Shown: in pieces, positions 37,401-50,600 of the stretch
Layout of the letters: every line of letters starts with the position of its first letter
Numbering within the stretch: the stretch's first letter is position 1
NCBI GenBank assembly: GCA_013396655.1
Contig: WBMV01004349.1
Coordinates: 41,535-105,534 of the forward strand
DNA: 64,000 nt
Origin: Campylorhamphus procurvoides
Taxonomy: Eukaryota > Chordata > Aves > Passeriformes > Dendrocolaptidae
Reading direction: 5' to 3'
Made by a program: the position numbers and the translations under genes
Notes under the pieces: generated by a model
The model's input: only the letters and a program-made list of their open reading frames with translations
Told to the model about the DNA's origin: nothing
Databases searched by the model: none

Positions 37401-38827
37401 GATACTTAACAGCAAGATGAAGGGAAGAAGACCAACGTGCCTGAGTGCCTGATCTACAGAACATGCCTCCACTGGTAACAGAAACATCCCAATGACACTT
37501 TCACCACTTCCCTGCCACCTGGGCCAAGTCCAACAGCCTGTCCCAAGCCTGAGGATGGTCCAGTCCTGAGGGCCAACCCTTGGCATTCCCTTGAACACAC
37601 ATCTTTTTGGCCTCAGTCACTCCCATCTGACATTTCTTTCCTCACCTTCCAGCAGCACTGCCCACCACAGTCCTCAGGGCACACACAGCCCCAGAGCCAC
37701 TGGCAGCAGTGATGGCCTGTGCTGGGTAATTGGCAGTATCTTGGAAAAGAGAGGATCCACAACCTCAGTGCAACTCATTCCCCATAGTGAGGCCCTTATT
37801 GGTATGAGATGCTTACAACACAGCCTTTCTCAGCCAGTAACTCCAATGTGAGCACTCACTCTGACCCAGGGACTGTCAAAGGGCAAGCACTGCTGTCCCT
37901 TCACTGTCCCCAGGTTTCTGTGGCATTGGGAACATGATGGATCAGCCCCAGCTGACTGATGCCCATCCACAGCACACAAACTCATGTGTGCTGCAGACTG
38001 CCTTGTAACCCCATGAGATGAGGAGTTTATAAATCAAGGCAGAATATAGCCACAAGGCATAGACAGAAGCACCAAATTTACTCCTGCATTTAGCAGCTAA
38101 ACTGATGATTAAAGCATCTTAGATTTAAAACTTCCGCTCCAGCATCGGAAGCAAAGTGGCAAAGGGGAATCCAGATAAACCCTATTAAAAGCACATCTGT
38201 CATCTCAGCAAAATAAATTTCACAGAGACAGTTCTCTCTTCCCTGCTCCACCTCAGCTGGATCTCTCTAGACCTGATGTTTATGGGACCAATTTTAAATG
38301 ACAGAACTGCCCTGGCCACTGGAGATGAATGGAAAGATTTTGGTTGTAGAGTTTACAGCCTTGCAGCATTGCTCATAGTAGCAGGAATGCAGTTAATGCT
38401 GGTTTTATGTCCCAGGTGATGGCCTCAGTGAGGACAGCAGTGAGGTGCTCTGGCACTGCAAACCCAGGACCATCTACCAAACTGCACAGGTTCTCTGGCA
38501 ATCCTGGAGACCTCCACATGCCTGTCACTGCCCCTCAGGTGTGCTGGCAGGTCCTGTTCTCTGCTCCCTCATCAAAGCCCTAATGCAGAGGTTCCCGCCT
38601 TGTCAGCTCTGTCCTTCCCCTCAGTGTGACCCCCCAGCATAGGGCTGGCAGCCCACCTTGCTGGGCTCAGGGCTGGGATGTAGTCAAGAACTAGACATGG
38701 GGAAAAATGAGGAATTTGTCCACAATACTGAAGCAGAAGGCAGGGGTATAAAAATGGAGATACCGTTAAAAAAAAGGTCACAGTGGCATTTCAGCCGTGC
38801 AGTAGTTTCTAAGTCAAGTGAGTAAAT

Positions 38828-39285
38828 AGAATCACAGAGTCACAGAACAGTCAGGGTTGGAAGGGACCTCTGGAGATCATCCAGTCCAAGCCCCTGCCAA
38901 GGCAGGGTCACCTGGAGCAGGTAACACAGGAACATATCCAGGTGGGTTTGGAATGTCTCCAGAGAGGGAGACTCCACACCCTCCCTGGGCAGCTGTTCCA
39001 GTGCTGCCACATTGAGGAACTCCTTGTGTTTTAGTTTATGGCCCTTGCTCCTTGTCCTGTCACTGGGCACTGCTGAACAGAGTCAGCCCCATCCTCTTGG
39101 CACCCACCTTAGAGATATTTGTATGGATTGATGAGATCCCATCTGAATCTTCTCTTCTCCAGACTAACCAGGCCCAGCTCCCTCAGTCTCTCTTCATACG
39201 AGAGATGCTCCAGACCCCTCATCATGTCTGTGACCTCTGCTGCACCCTCTCCAGCAGCTCCTTGTCTTTCTTGATCTGTGCACAG
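38828..39285 (-). mobile_element. CR1 LINE 3' end, inverted
   Basis: Starts AGAATCACAGAGTCACAGAA and GGTTGGAAGGGACCTCTGG, then CATCCAGTCCAAGCCCCTGC and CCTCCCTGGGCAGCTGTTCC, and continues to CTCCAGCAGCTCCTTGTC. This is the reverse complement of a CR1 3' end, so the element lies in NSMF sense orientation. Confidence 0.92.
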
Positions 39286-42200
39286 CAATGTTCACAATGT
39301 CCACTATGGGTTCCCCAGGGCCTGACCAAGCCCTGCTGTGACTTTACTGGGCACCACGACCCCAGTGCTCCCAAGGAAGGAACATCACACGCTCCCCTGC
39401 AAAGCCACAGGGAAGAGGCAAGGGCTGCTGCTGTAAAGGAGCTGCTCTGAGAAACCACAAGGTCACTTAGCTATGACAAAATGGTTCCAATTAGTCTTCT
39501 GTGCACAAATGGGCCTAGAAAACAAACAAACTCCAAATATTATTGACACAATGTCTCATAGGTGAGTAACCTTTTGGTCTGGCCTGGAACATTAATGTGA
39601 ATCGATGAAATTGTTACTGTGAGACACGACCCAAAGGAGCAAGTGGCAGCTCCATCCCTGGCCTCAGCATCTCCATGGTAACACTGTGACCTACGTTTTC
39701 ATTCCCTTTATAAGCCAACAACATATTCCACAGCAAATTTCAGGATACACCCACACCATACTTGCACTGGCTTATGCTGGAAGTGGCCTGGAACCCCCAG
39801 AGATGAGATTTCACATCCCTGCTCTGTCCTGAGCTCAGGCTGCCTACAACCCCCTCCAGAGCACAGGCTCTTTCTGGAAGGGTCATCTCCACCTCATCAG
39901 CACAGGGACACACTGAGAGCAGGGCCATGCACTGCTGGGTCCATCCTGGGGACAGGGCAACCACCCCCTGGAGAAAAAGGCTGACTTGGTGCTCACCCAG
40001 CACCACTGGCAGCCCCCCAGTCTCAACACTGGCAAACTGCAGGTCCCTCTAGAGCCCTGAACAGCTCCAGCTTTACTTGGTAATGGCACAACAAGCACAG
40101 CTCGTGGGTCACTTTAGCCTGAAGCACCTGCAAAGCCTCACACCGGGGTCTCTCCAGCCCCGAGCCAGTCCTGGCAGTGTCAGAAAGCTCCTCTGGGTGT
40201 GGCTGCTCCCTCCACACACACTCCCAGCCCCTCCAGACCAGGCAGCAAACACAATGGGTCAAGCAGGTGCAGGCTTTGCACCTGGGACAGGTATAAGCAC
40301 GTTCTGCTCCTGCCACATGTCCCCATTTTGCTTGGAGAAGTTCACAAGTGCCCTCTTCTTAAAAAAACCACTGATGACTGAAACATCATGCAAAAACAAA
40401 CCGAAGACAGGGAGATGACTTTTTTTTGAGCTTAAAAGGAAGCTTTTTCCGGTTTCAGGTAACCACCCCTTTGGTTTGTACTCGTGCAAACCATGCTGGT
40501 TAAGTAGGAGCCACAGCCAATTTGATTCAAGACCTCCCAGACAGCTCTGGCCAAGGCCCATCACCTCTGCAGTACCAAGCACCCCTTGTATCTGCTGGGA
40601 TCTCTCCCTCTCTCTCGCTTCCAGAGCCTTTCCCACGCAGCCTGCCCGGAGCAGCCAGTCCCAGCAGGCAGCCCAGTGCTGCATCCCACAGCCCTGCACT
40701 CCAGCATCAGCAGCTGCCCTCCCAGTAACCCCACTGAGCAAAATAGAAACTGCCTGACAGAAAAAAACCCAAAAAACAGGAAAACAACCCACACAGCCCC
40801 CTCCCTTTCCTCAAGGAGGATCACTGTGTCTGACTCCCAGCTCACCGGGATGCATCACTGCTTCCCCAGGCAGGAGGGAGCTTCTCAAAGGCTCTGTTTG
40901 CTGTTCTTTTTAATGTCACTGCCCTGGGTACCTTTTCCTCTCACAGTTCCAGTACATGGAAATAACAGAATCTGAAGAATTATCTCAGTGTGGGGCCTCT
41001 GACACCTGGGAGAAAGGGACTCTGCCCAAAATTCCATGAGCTCCAGTGATACTCAAGAGATTATTTCTTCTATGCTGTGTTCTCTGCAGCCTTTTAACAT
41101 TTTCCTTCCACAACACTTCAACCCTTTTCTCCATCTTTCTTCTAGGTCTGTCCCAAGGGATGCCCACTCCTACACTAAAACCATGCCCCAGACAAGATGG
41201 GAAGTCTTTGCAAGGTACCAGAAGGCCACAAAAGGCAGCAAGGACTCTGCCAACAGCCTTGCAGTCAGAATGAACACTGGGCACAGGAGAGTGCTCTTGG
41301 TGGGAACCTTCCCAGACCTCCAGCCTGCATGAATAAGCCAGCAATGAACAGAAGCAGGAAGAGAGCAGGAGATGCATCACCTCCTCAGCACCAGCTTCCT
41401 CAACAGACCCATGTCCTGTCACCTGCAGCAGAGTCCAACACTCCCTTTCTTTCTAATTCCTCAGAATATCTTAAAGATCAGGGGAAAAAATCTGAGTGAT
41501 TCCAAAGGGACAATTCCTCCATCCTCTGCCAGCAACTCATCCCCCATCACCAGGCAACTGCCCCATTCCAAAAGGGAAACAAAGGGAAGAAAACTGCATT
41601 GCCATCATCACTTCTGTAGCCTCTGAGCAAGAGGAGAGGTAAATGTACCTCCCCAGTCTCGTGGAAAAAACTCCTCCAGGATAAGACATGGAGGAGTTGC
41701 ATGGGAATAGTCACACAACATCTCTGAGCTGTGAAGTTCCTGGGAGTCACATCAGGAAGAATCACAGGTTGGAACCAACAACAAACTGTTCTCACACCAC
41801 ATAACCCCAGGGTACCTGTAGACCTCTCTGCCTCCTGCTGCTGTTCCATCCCACACCCACGGCCCCAGCACAGCACACAGAGCACCAAAAGACCAGGATT
41901 TGATTGAAAACAGAAGGTGCACAAAGCCAGGCACGTAACTCAGCCCTCCTTAAAATGCCTGGCCGTGGCAGCTGGGCTGTCCTGCTGGTGTACCATCCCT
42001 CTGCAGGTCTTCATTACCACTCCCCAGTTTCTCCAAGACACTCTGCCACACAGGCTCTCCAGAGGAGCCACCAGAAACAGACTCTGGGGTGTAAAAGTTA
42101 CCATGCAAAGGACAAGCTCCTTGATCAGTTGTAGAATGTTGTGAGGGATACAAAAGCCATTACATCATTTCTCTTCCTTGGAGTCAAGGGACTCTAGAGA

Positions 42201-45200
42201 TGAAACAAGTCAAACCAAAATGGACAATGCTCACAGAACAAAGTGCAGCAGGAGTGGACCAAGTTGGAGCAGTGTCTGCACACTTGGCATCTCCCCCCAG
42301 GTGAATTCCTGGGGCTGCTGGGGGCCATCAGAGCCTCACCCTTCTGCTCAGGAGCTCAATTAGCAGGGAAAGCAGCCCAAAGACTCACACCCACCTCATT
42401 TCCTGCATGGGGATTGTCCTCTGCAGGGAGAGAGGAGGGTTCAAGCTCCTGCATCCACAGAAGTGGAGGATCCTGCCCTTTCCTTCTCCACTGTCCCACT
42501 GATGGCTCTACCACCTTCCTGCTCCTCAAAATCCACAATCCTTTTCCCTCACTGCACTCATCAGTGACTTTAATCCTTTCTTAAACCATGACTGCATCAA
42601 GGCCTGCCTCCTTCCAGTCACATTTAGGGCAGAGCCTTCACCCCAGCCGAGTCTGCTGCCAGTGCAGGGAGCACATGTGAGTTATGACAGCACAAACCTG
42701 TTCCACCAGACACAGACCCTCCTGGTCAGAGCCCAGACACATACAGGCACTGAGGGCTCGATTCTTCAAAGCACTGAGCTTTTTGGACCTAAACCACCAC
42801 CACATGCAAGGGCGAATTCAACCCCATGATCCTGGTGGGCTTGTAGAGCCCTACCACTGCCCCTCTGCCTGCTCACAGTGCCTCTGTTCTGCTCTCTGCA
42901 GCCCAGCTGAGCAGCTGGAGCAGATTCAGGTACCTCTAGATATGTGCTACATCTTCAGCTTACGCAGAAGAGGCTGTTCCTCTGTTTCACTGGAGTCACT
43001 GGAGGACAGCTAATCCTACAGCTCCAGCCCTCTGCCAAGCCAGAGGTGAACCCTTCAGAAACTGCACAAGTCACCCTGATCCAGAATTTCTGCAGCAAGG
43101 AAAGACATGACTTCCCTGTGACTGGACTACTGGGATGAATAAAAGGCAGCCAAATTTTCTACTCTCAACATTTTTTTTATAGGATAGCAACCTTCCTACC
43201 ATGGTTATTTATAAAGAAGTGTTACAGACCATGTTAAATTATACACTGCAGAGTTTCAAGAGATGACTTAAAAATGACGATTCTTTTTTTCCCCTCCTCT
43301 TCTTTAGAATTCAGAGTAATTTCTAGGGAATTTTTTGTATTTCCATGTGAATACTTCAGGATCCCATAAGTATTGTGGTATGCCCATGTGTACCTCTCAC
43401 AGCTTGATTGTTGTCTGTGGCAAGTAAATTCACTTGGATTCACAAATGATCTCAAGCTTGATACACCAAGGGGTGAAAAGACTTCCCTGCAGAGCTTACA
43501 GTTGTGTTACAAACACAGAGAGGGTTGGAGAGCTGCTCTGGGGAGCCTGACATGTTATCCAGGAGTCCCAGCAGCTCCATTTCCATGTTCTCCTTACCCA
43601 CAGTCAGAAAGGAACAAGCAACCAGGAGCACCCCTAAGGCTGAGCAAACAACAGCTCTGTAAGTGCATGTCAGAGAGGCTCCTGCTCCTTGGATCTGACC
43701 AGATCTGCAATCTGCCCTTGTCTCCATCAGAGATTCTCTGCCTGGCCTCAACATGACCCCACAGGTGCTGGGAGGGCACTACAAAGCCAACACTTCTCCC
43801 TGTAGGAAACTGGGACTGGGGGCTGCAACAGGACCAGCAAAGACAGAGGCAGCTGCAAAATCGTGGAAGGATGGTTTGCCATCTTGGGAAGCTCCTGCCA
43901 ACCTGTCTCTCCACAGCCTGTCCAACCCTCCCTTCCTCCTCTGCCTCACAGACACTTCATCTCAGCTGCACTAAACCCCAGCCCTTCTCCACCCTGCCCT
44001 TCCTACCGCCATGGTCTGTTCTTACACCAAATATTGTACATGAAATGTGTCACTGGAGTTCCTCACGCCTGAAAAAATCCAAGAAAATGGCAGTACACTG
44101 TTTTAGAGCCCTTCCTTTCACAATGTTAGCACAATTCAGCAAAGGACAAACTTGAAGGTCATTAGAATAGATCCAAGAAAAAAGGCAGGGATCCATTCAG
44201 CAGGCTTCCAAAGACTAGTGTGACTGGGCTTGCTCTTTTAGCAAGAGGTTTAAACACACACAGAATTTACCTAGAATGATAACATCACTCTACATTATCT
44301 TCTATTTAATAATTTTATCCGCTGCAAAAGAGTTCAACAGCAGAGAGCAAAATCTGCTACTTATTCACACAGGATTTTCTGTGGATTCCACAAGATTTTC
44401 TACAGGTTTTGTAGCGAATTTATTGTCTGCAAAACATTGTGTTTCCTCATAGATAAGACACAGGCCTGTGAGAAGTCAAGTGAGTTTCTCTTGTGCTCTC
44501 TTGTCCATCAAGGAGGACTCATCACAAGCTGATGGGGACAACATCTGCATCTGAAATACTGACACATTAACTAGCAAGTGCTGGTGCCCTCAACTAGACA
44601 AGGTCAATCTCAGTTTAACCTCTGTTGAAGCAAACCCTGGAAATAAATCCAGATGTTACCTTTGCCAGCAAGGACAGATTGCTGCATGTACACTAAGCAT
44701 GTCAGTGAACACATTATAACTCACCTTTTTTTATTCCCCAGTGAAAGCAAGACCTAGGAGTGACAAACCAGTGCAGATGCCTTGTGCAATGCTGTCACTT
44801 CCCACTTCAAACTTCTCCCAAGGACATCAGCTCCAGGGGTGAATTTCCCACAGGGCACTTGTCCACTAAAAGTGAACTTGTCCCCACGGCCCACCCGAGT
44901 CCCCAGACTGCCTTTTCTCCTCCAGGAGACTCCTCCAGCTGAGATCTCACACTAACCCTTTATGATAAATAAATGCACTTTCATTTTAAGGCTACTGAGC
45001 AATAGATGCATGCACACATGGACACAAAGAAGGCACATCAGTTCTCTTACCTGAGCCATTTCTGCCTTCAGGATGGTTTTGTGAAAGATATTCTCCAAAA
45101 GCCCTCGCCGCTCTGCACATCCGAGTGCCACAGCCAAGGAGAGAAACAGAGATGGGCAGTGGTTAAAGGGCAAAGCAAGAAGAACAGTTCAGTACCAACA

Positions 45201-46517
45201 CACAGCTGTGTTCCTGCAGCTGCCCTTCCCTCAGCCAAGGTGACACCAGTGCAAACACACTGCCACAGCAGTGAGGGCTTCCTGGTCACACACCCCCCCA
45301 GCATTCCCCTGCCCAAAGGGGGAACAGAAGTCCAGCACTCTATTAGTCTTTACCTTCTCGGTTAAAACTGAAAAATAAAATTGAAATGTACCTGCATTAA
45401 ACCTGGCCTTGTTTCTCTGACACACGTTAAGAACAGACTCACTGCCTCCAACCCCCTCCTGGCACCCAGGGAAGGAGGTGTCCCCACCCCAGTGCCACCC
45501 ACCTCTCCCATCTCCTACTTGGACCCCGAGTGCTCCCATCTGTGAGCAGGCACAGCTTAGATGTGAATGTTAAAGCCCATTTTGCCCAACTTAACACCAA
45601 GTTCTCAAGCATCAACTATATCAGTGTTTGGATTACTGGAGAAGCTTATTTGAGAGACATCCACAATCCCCCACCCCAAAAAAGCCCAACCCAATTCCTG
45701 GTTCACTGATGAATTTAGGTCCTGTGGATGACTGAGATTTTACTGGAACATATTAAGAACCAACCAAGCAGGAGGAACTCAACCCTTATCACACATCAAG
45801 GCCTACATAAGAGAGCAAACCTATGAATATTCCAACCAGGCAAAAGCTCTCTGCTTGCAACCCACACAGGAAAGGAATCCTTGGTCAAGGCATGCATTCC
45901 CTGGAATACAGTTATCTCCAGACTCCAACTGCCAGGACTTTTGTAAGGTCCTACTGCTCTGCTTGTTTTCCTGGACCCAACAGACCTGTGACTCAAGAGA
46001 GCCAACTCTAATTTCCCAGCCATCCATTTTCCCCAGGTTTGTAGAACAACCTCTCCAAGGTCTGCAGCCTCACAGTCAGGCTGGGTTGCCAATGGGCCTC
46101 ACAAAGAGGGAGGTGACACAGCCACCCACGTCCTTGGGAAGCCAAGCCAAGCCAGCAGACCCAGAGCCCAGCACTCAGCCCACAAGCACATCAGCATCTC
46201 TTGGGAATGATGCCTAAAGGTTTGGTGTGTATTTTGTAGATTTTTAGAGTTTTAGAAGTATAGGTTTTCTTGCTCACATATTAAGTGGTGTTAGAAGTTA
46301 CTTAAGTGATTTTCTCACATATTCTCAGGCTTTCTGAAGGTCATGATGTTTTTCAGAGACACCTGCGAGATAACTTGAAGTCAAAACAACAGAAGAGCCC
46401 AGAAACCACTGGAGGTGGTCCAGGGGGCATAGCCTAGGACCCTGATGGGTGGACCACTGAGAGAATTAGAAATGATGACTGGTTATAGATATCTAATATG
46501 TTAATTGTTTGGAAGAG

Positions 46518-46525
46518 TATAAAAA
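46518..46525 (+). promoter_or_regulatory. TATA box of the solo LTR
   Basis: TATAAAAA in the middle of the LTR, about 120 bases before the AATAAA, the usual U3/R arrangement. Activity is unknown. Confidence 0.65.
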
Positions 46526-46636
46526 CTGTAACCTTTCTGAGGGTGGAGTTCTTCGAGGATTTTTGGATTCAGAGATCCTTGTTGAAACAACGCGTGTTTT
46601 GCAGGCCCAGCGGAGGCCCAGCGTCTCCGAACTCCC

Positions 46637-46642
46637 AATAAA
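46637..46642 (+). promoter_or_regulatory. Poly(A) signal of the solo LTR
   Basis: AATAAA followed by a T-rich segment (TTATTGTCTATCTTTCTCC), in the position expected for the R region. Confidence 0.65.
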
Positions 46643-47536
46643 GTTATTGTCTATCTTTCTCCATTAATGTTTTCTCTGGGTGCCTACCTTCCAGGAGTTT
46701 AGGCATCAGGAAGGAGACAAGACTTGCTGCAACAGGGAAGACTCTCCATACCAAGGCATCACACCCACTGTCCTCCTCCTTCAGAGGTGTTCAACCTCAA
46801 CATCCCTCTCCAGTTCAAGCTGCTGAAAAAAGCTCCTAACAGCCATTAAATATCTAAGTGGAAAATGGCTCTGACCTCCAAAACAACCTTCTGCTTTGCT
46901 ACCCGATGCAGCAGCAAACCCTAGCTTGTGAAGCCACTGCTTTTATGCACCTCCTCCCGAAGGGCAAAAGATTAACAAAGCTACAAAGCACCTCCCCGAG
47001 CGACTCAGGCTGGAAGGAGCGGGAAGTCCATTTGTCATCCCCAGCCAGCAACACAGGATCGATATGAACAATGAAGAAAGAGTAATTTAATCTCCCTGGG
47101 ACCACGTTTCAGCACAGCCAAATGCAAAATGCTTTAGAGTAGCACAGCTGGAGCTGTGCAAGGAGTAAGGTTTTAAGCTTCTGTGTCTGTGCAGCACATC
47201 CAGTGCCGAGCTTTTCCCTGTGCCCTGATCCTGACCTCTCTAGTCCCAGGCTGTGCTTTCAGACACTTGTCTGGGGTGGCACTTGCCCAAACTGCCTCCC
47301 TCAGTGCCTAAGCACCCCAGAGATGGTCACACACAGACTCTGTCACATGGGGAGCGGCACAATCAGCTTGCAATCCCCACTGCCAAGAAGAAAGGGGTGC
47401 CCATCGTGGTTCACCCATCCACAAGGACAAGCATCTCATGGATTTTGCCTTCTGCCCGGGCAAAAAGTAGGACAAGCAGGACTTGGTCCCAGGATGACAC
47501 ACAAATGCAAAGCTGGGAGCTGGAGTGTGGCTACTT

Positions 47537-47695
47537 CAGGGAAGTGGTGGATTCACCATCCCTGGAGGGATTTAAAAGCCATGTAAGATGTGGCACATGA
47601 GGACATGGGGTAGTGGTGGACGTGGCAGTGTTTGGTTTGCAGTTGGACTCGTTTATCTTAGAGGTGGTTTCCAACATACATGACTCTATGATTCT
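47537..47695 (+). mobile_element. CR1 LINE 3' tail fragment
   Basis: GTGGTGGATTCACCATCCCT, GGAGGGATTTAAAAGCCATG and GTTTCCAACATACATGACTC with a final TATGATTCT mark another CR1 subfamily tail within NSMF intron 1. Confidence 0.85.
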
Positions 47696-50600
47696 AACAT
47701 CAGGCTATGTAGCTGCAAGAGCATTCCTGAGCTACTCCTGCACTCCAAGGTGGACAAAGCTCAGCCAAAGCCACGGCTGATCTTGCACAGCACCAGCAAC
47801 AGCTCGGCTTTGAGCAGATGGCTGGGCTCGAGACTTCCAAGATCTCTTCCACCAAGAGTTCTGGGACTCCAAAGCTTCCCATGGAAATGCCAGTCCTTGC
47901 AAGGCATCACCAACACCATTCACAAACATCCTTGGAAAGACTTTGAAGCTTCTCTTTTGCATCAGCAGTTTTTTTGTGTAGATAAAACAACCATGAGCAA
48001 GTTCTCAGGTAGTAATTTATCAGTGAGAGAACACAGCAATTGACACAAAAATGGTGAAACATGATGATTAAATGTGGTCTGTAAGTTCAAAAGCTCCAAG
48101 AGCTCCAAGTTCATCTATCATTCTTTCCATTCATCTCTCTGCCAATGCCTGCAGCTGATTTGTCTGTCTGAAAACCTGATCCAACGCTTCACCCTTAGCT
48201 TGCAAACCACAGGCTCAAAAAACTGCCCAAGACCCAGACTGAATACTGGGTAACACAGAGTCAGAGAGAAGCACTGCCACTGTCCAGCCCACCTTGTTCC
48301 CTGGAGAAAACAGTGTCACTCAGAGCAGGAGCCCAAGCAGAAAGGTGCCACAGTGTCTCACCTCACTGTGCTGTTCCCCCAAGCACATGAGGTGGGAGGG
48401 TGCAATCCCAACTGCCTGAGCTCCCAGGGAACAGGCAACAGCCAGACCTCTCGTGCAGGTCAGAAGCACGGTCGAGGAGCACAGGGCTGCTCCAAAGCCT
48501 TGCTGCCCTGCCCAGACTGAACCTGCAGTTCTGCCACAGCCTTTCCAGGCCCGCAGCTCTCAGACCCCACAGGCCAAGCCAAGAGCAAACAAGCACATGG
48601 TCACAGCTCTCCACTGACAGCAAACACAGCGGTGACGCCTGCACAGCACAATGTACAACAGGGGGTTTCCAGCCAATTACCCTGCAAACTTCAGACTAAT
48701 TATTTGGCCTATTATCTCAGTGGTTCTCTTCCACACATTCCTGCTTTCTGAGTGCCATCGGCTCCTCCTTGGCTGTGCCTCAGCCGGTCTCCCACTGATG
48801 TCTCCACGTGCCCTTTGCCAAGGGGACTCTGATGGCCATGCTGATGGCTCCTTATGCCTATTTTCCCCTTGCCAAGCCTTTTGTGTTCCTTCTCTGCCCT
48901 CACTGTGCTCACAGTCACCCCAGTTTACCAGCACCTGCCTATTCCCCCCTCTCCTCGGCTACCCACTGGCTTGATCGAAATTAAGCCAGAGCAAAACTCA
49001 AACAGATGGTAGCTGCTCTACTCATCCCATTCTTTTCTATCCCTTTAATCTAAACCCTGTATTAACACAAGTCACACAATCAGGCTTCTCTCTCAGCTCA
49101 CTTCTGCCTCCACTATCACCAGCAATGGAGTTCAAGTCCCACCATACCATCAGATGGCACTGGACACAAAATCCTTCATCTGGGCTCTAAGCAAAGACAA
49201 CTTGGGATAATTTAACTGGCAAGGGCTGAAATAGAAAACTTGTTTTACGTCAGTGAGAGGAGGTACAAGGCGCCTTACAGCTGTGCAGGCTGGTGAGCTA
49301 TAACCCTGAGTGCCTGACACTGCAAAAGCTGCATACAAATGAGCAGGTAGTACTGAGAGGTGATCAGCTGATGACACGACAAGTTTAGCCCTGACTCATC
49401 TGGAGAGAGGTTTTCATTTTAGTGGCAGGTCAGACCTGCATGTCACACAGTCAGCACAGCTCGATTTAACAGATGGGCATCGACCAGGGACCACAGCTTT
49501 AGCACGCTCGGTCTAACCAGCACAGACCAGCCTGCCACAGCCTCAGAAACCACCAGCATCTCCTCCAGCATTCCAGCAGAACGGCTTCAGGAGTGAGGAG
49601 AGTGGGATGGGGCAGCACAGCACAGGCAGCAAATGCAGCTGCCCTTCTGGGGGCATTTTTCAGTACTCACTGTGCATCAGATGTCAGAGCTGGACTCAGG
49701 TCTGGAAGAGAACTGTGGAAAAGCGAGACAGTCTAGACAAGAGATTTGCTAGAAGGAGCAAAGTCACCAAATAAGATCTCAATTGCAATGTGATAAGCAT
49801 GGAATAGCCTTCATGTCTCTGAAATAATCAGCTGGATAAAAGGGGCCTTGAGGCACACTAGCAGCTATGAGAAACTGGTGCACATAAATTTATGCAATCC
49901 ACCAAACTGACACTGAACTGAGTGAAGAAATGTGGATTGAAACACCCAGAGAGACAGGAAAGACCTCAGATAACTCCATTTCGAGCAGAGCAGCAAGCTA
50001 AGCAAAACCTGGACTATTCAGACGTATTACATGGAAAAAATAAAGAACACCCACCACCTTCTTGTGCTCCTTCAGAAGTAATGCCCAGAGGAGCTGCAGC
50101 AGGAATCTGTTGTGACAGCACCTGACAGTGCTGCATCTCAGGCAAACAGGAGACAAGAGACCTCCTGCATCATCAGGACCTACGTCCTCCTACAGCAGCA
50201 ATCCTGCTCTTGTCACCAAGTGGAGAAGGGAACACCTCCAGCATATCCACAGTTAACAGCTCAGTCATTAAAGACTGCTGACACCTACGTTGTTTAAGCC
50301 TAATAGTAACAATACCCTGATGAAAACTAGTTTTCTGAAATACCTGTGTAGAGAGTTGGTAGCTGGAAAATTTTAATTTTAAAACTCTCACTCTTGACAA
50401 AGGAAAATGGGATGTCAGCAATGGATCATAAAGTCAAGGGCCCCACAATCTTGGAGTAATTTAGTCGTAAGTTTGGACAGGAGGAGAGAGGAAGAGTAGG
50501 AAGAAGTTGAAAGAAAAAAGCAATCAAAGCAGGAGAGAGTTCATGCCACTTACCAGAACATTCACAAGCAGAAAAAAACCAGTCTAGACTCTATGAAGAA

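Larger units (their letters stand above)
46208..46708 (+). mobile_element. Solo LTR of an endogenous retrovirus, 501 bp, with 4-bp target duplication
   Basis: The element begins TGATGCCTAAA and ends TTTAGGCATCA, a perfect 11-base terminal inverted repeat with the TG…CA ends of LTRs. It is flanked by GGAA on both sides (46204-46207 and 46709-46712). Inside are TATAAAAA at 46518-46525 and AATAAA at 46637-46642, giving U3-R-U5 order on the plus strand. No internal retroviral sequence is present, so it is a recombined solo LTR. A 4-bp duplication suggests a gamma-like (class I) element. It is antisense to NSMF. Confidence 0.9.
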
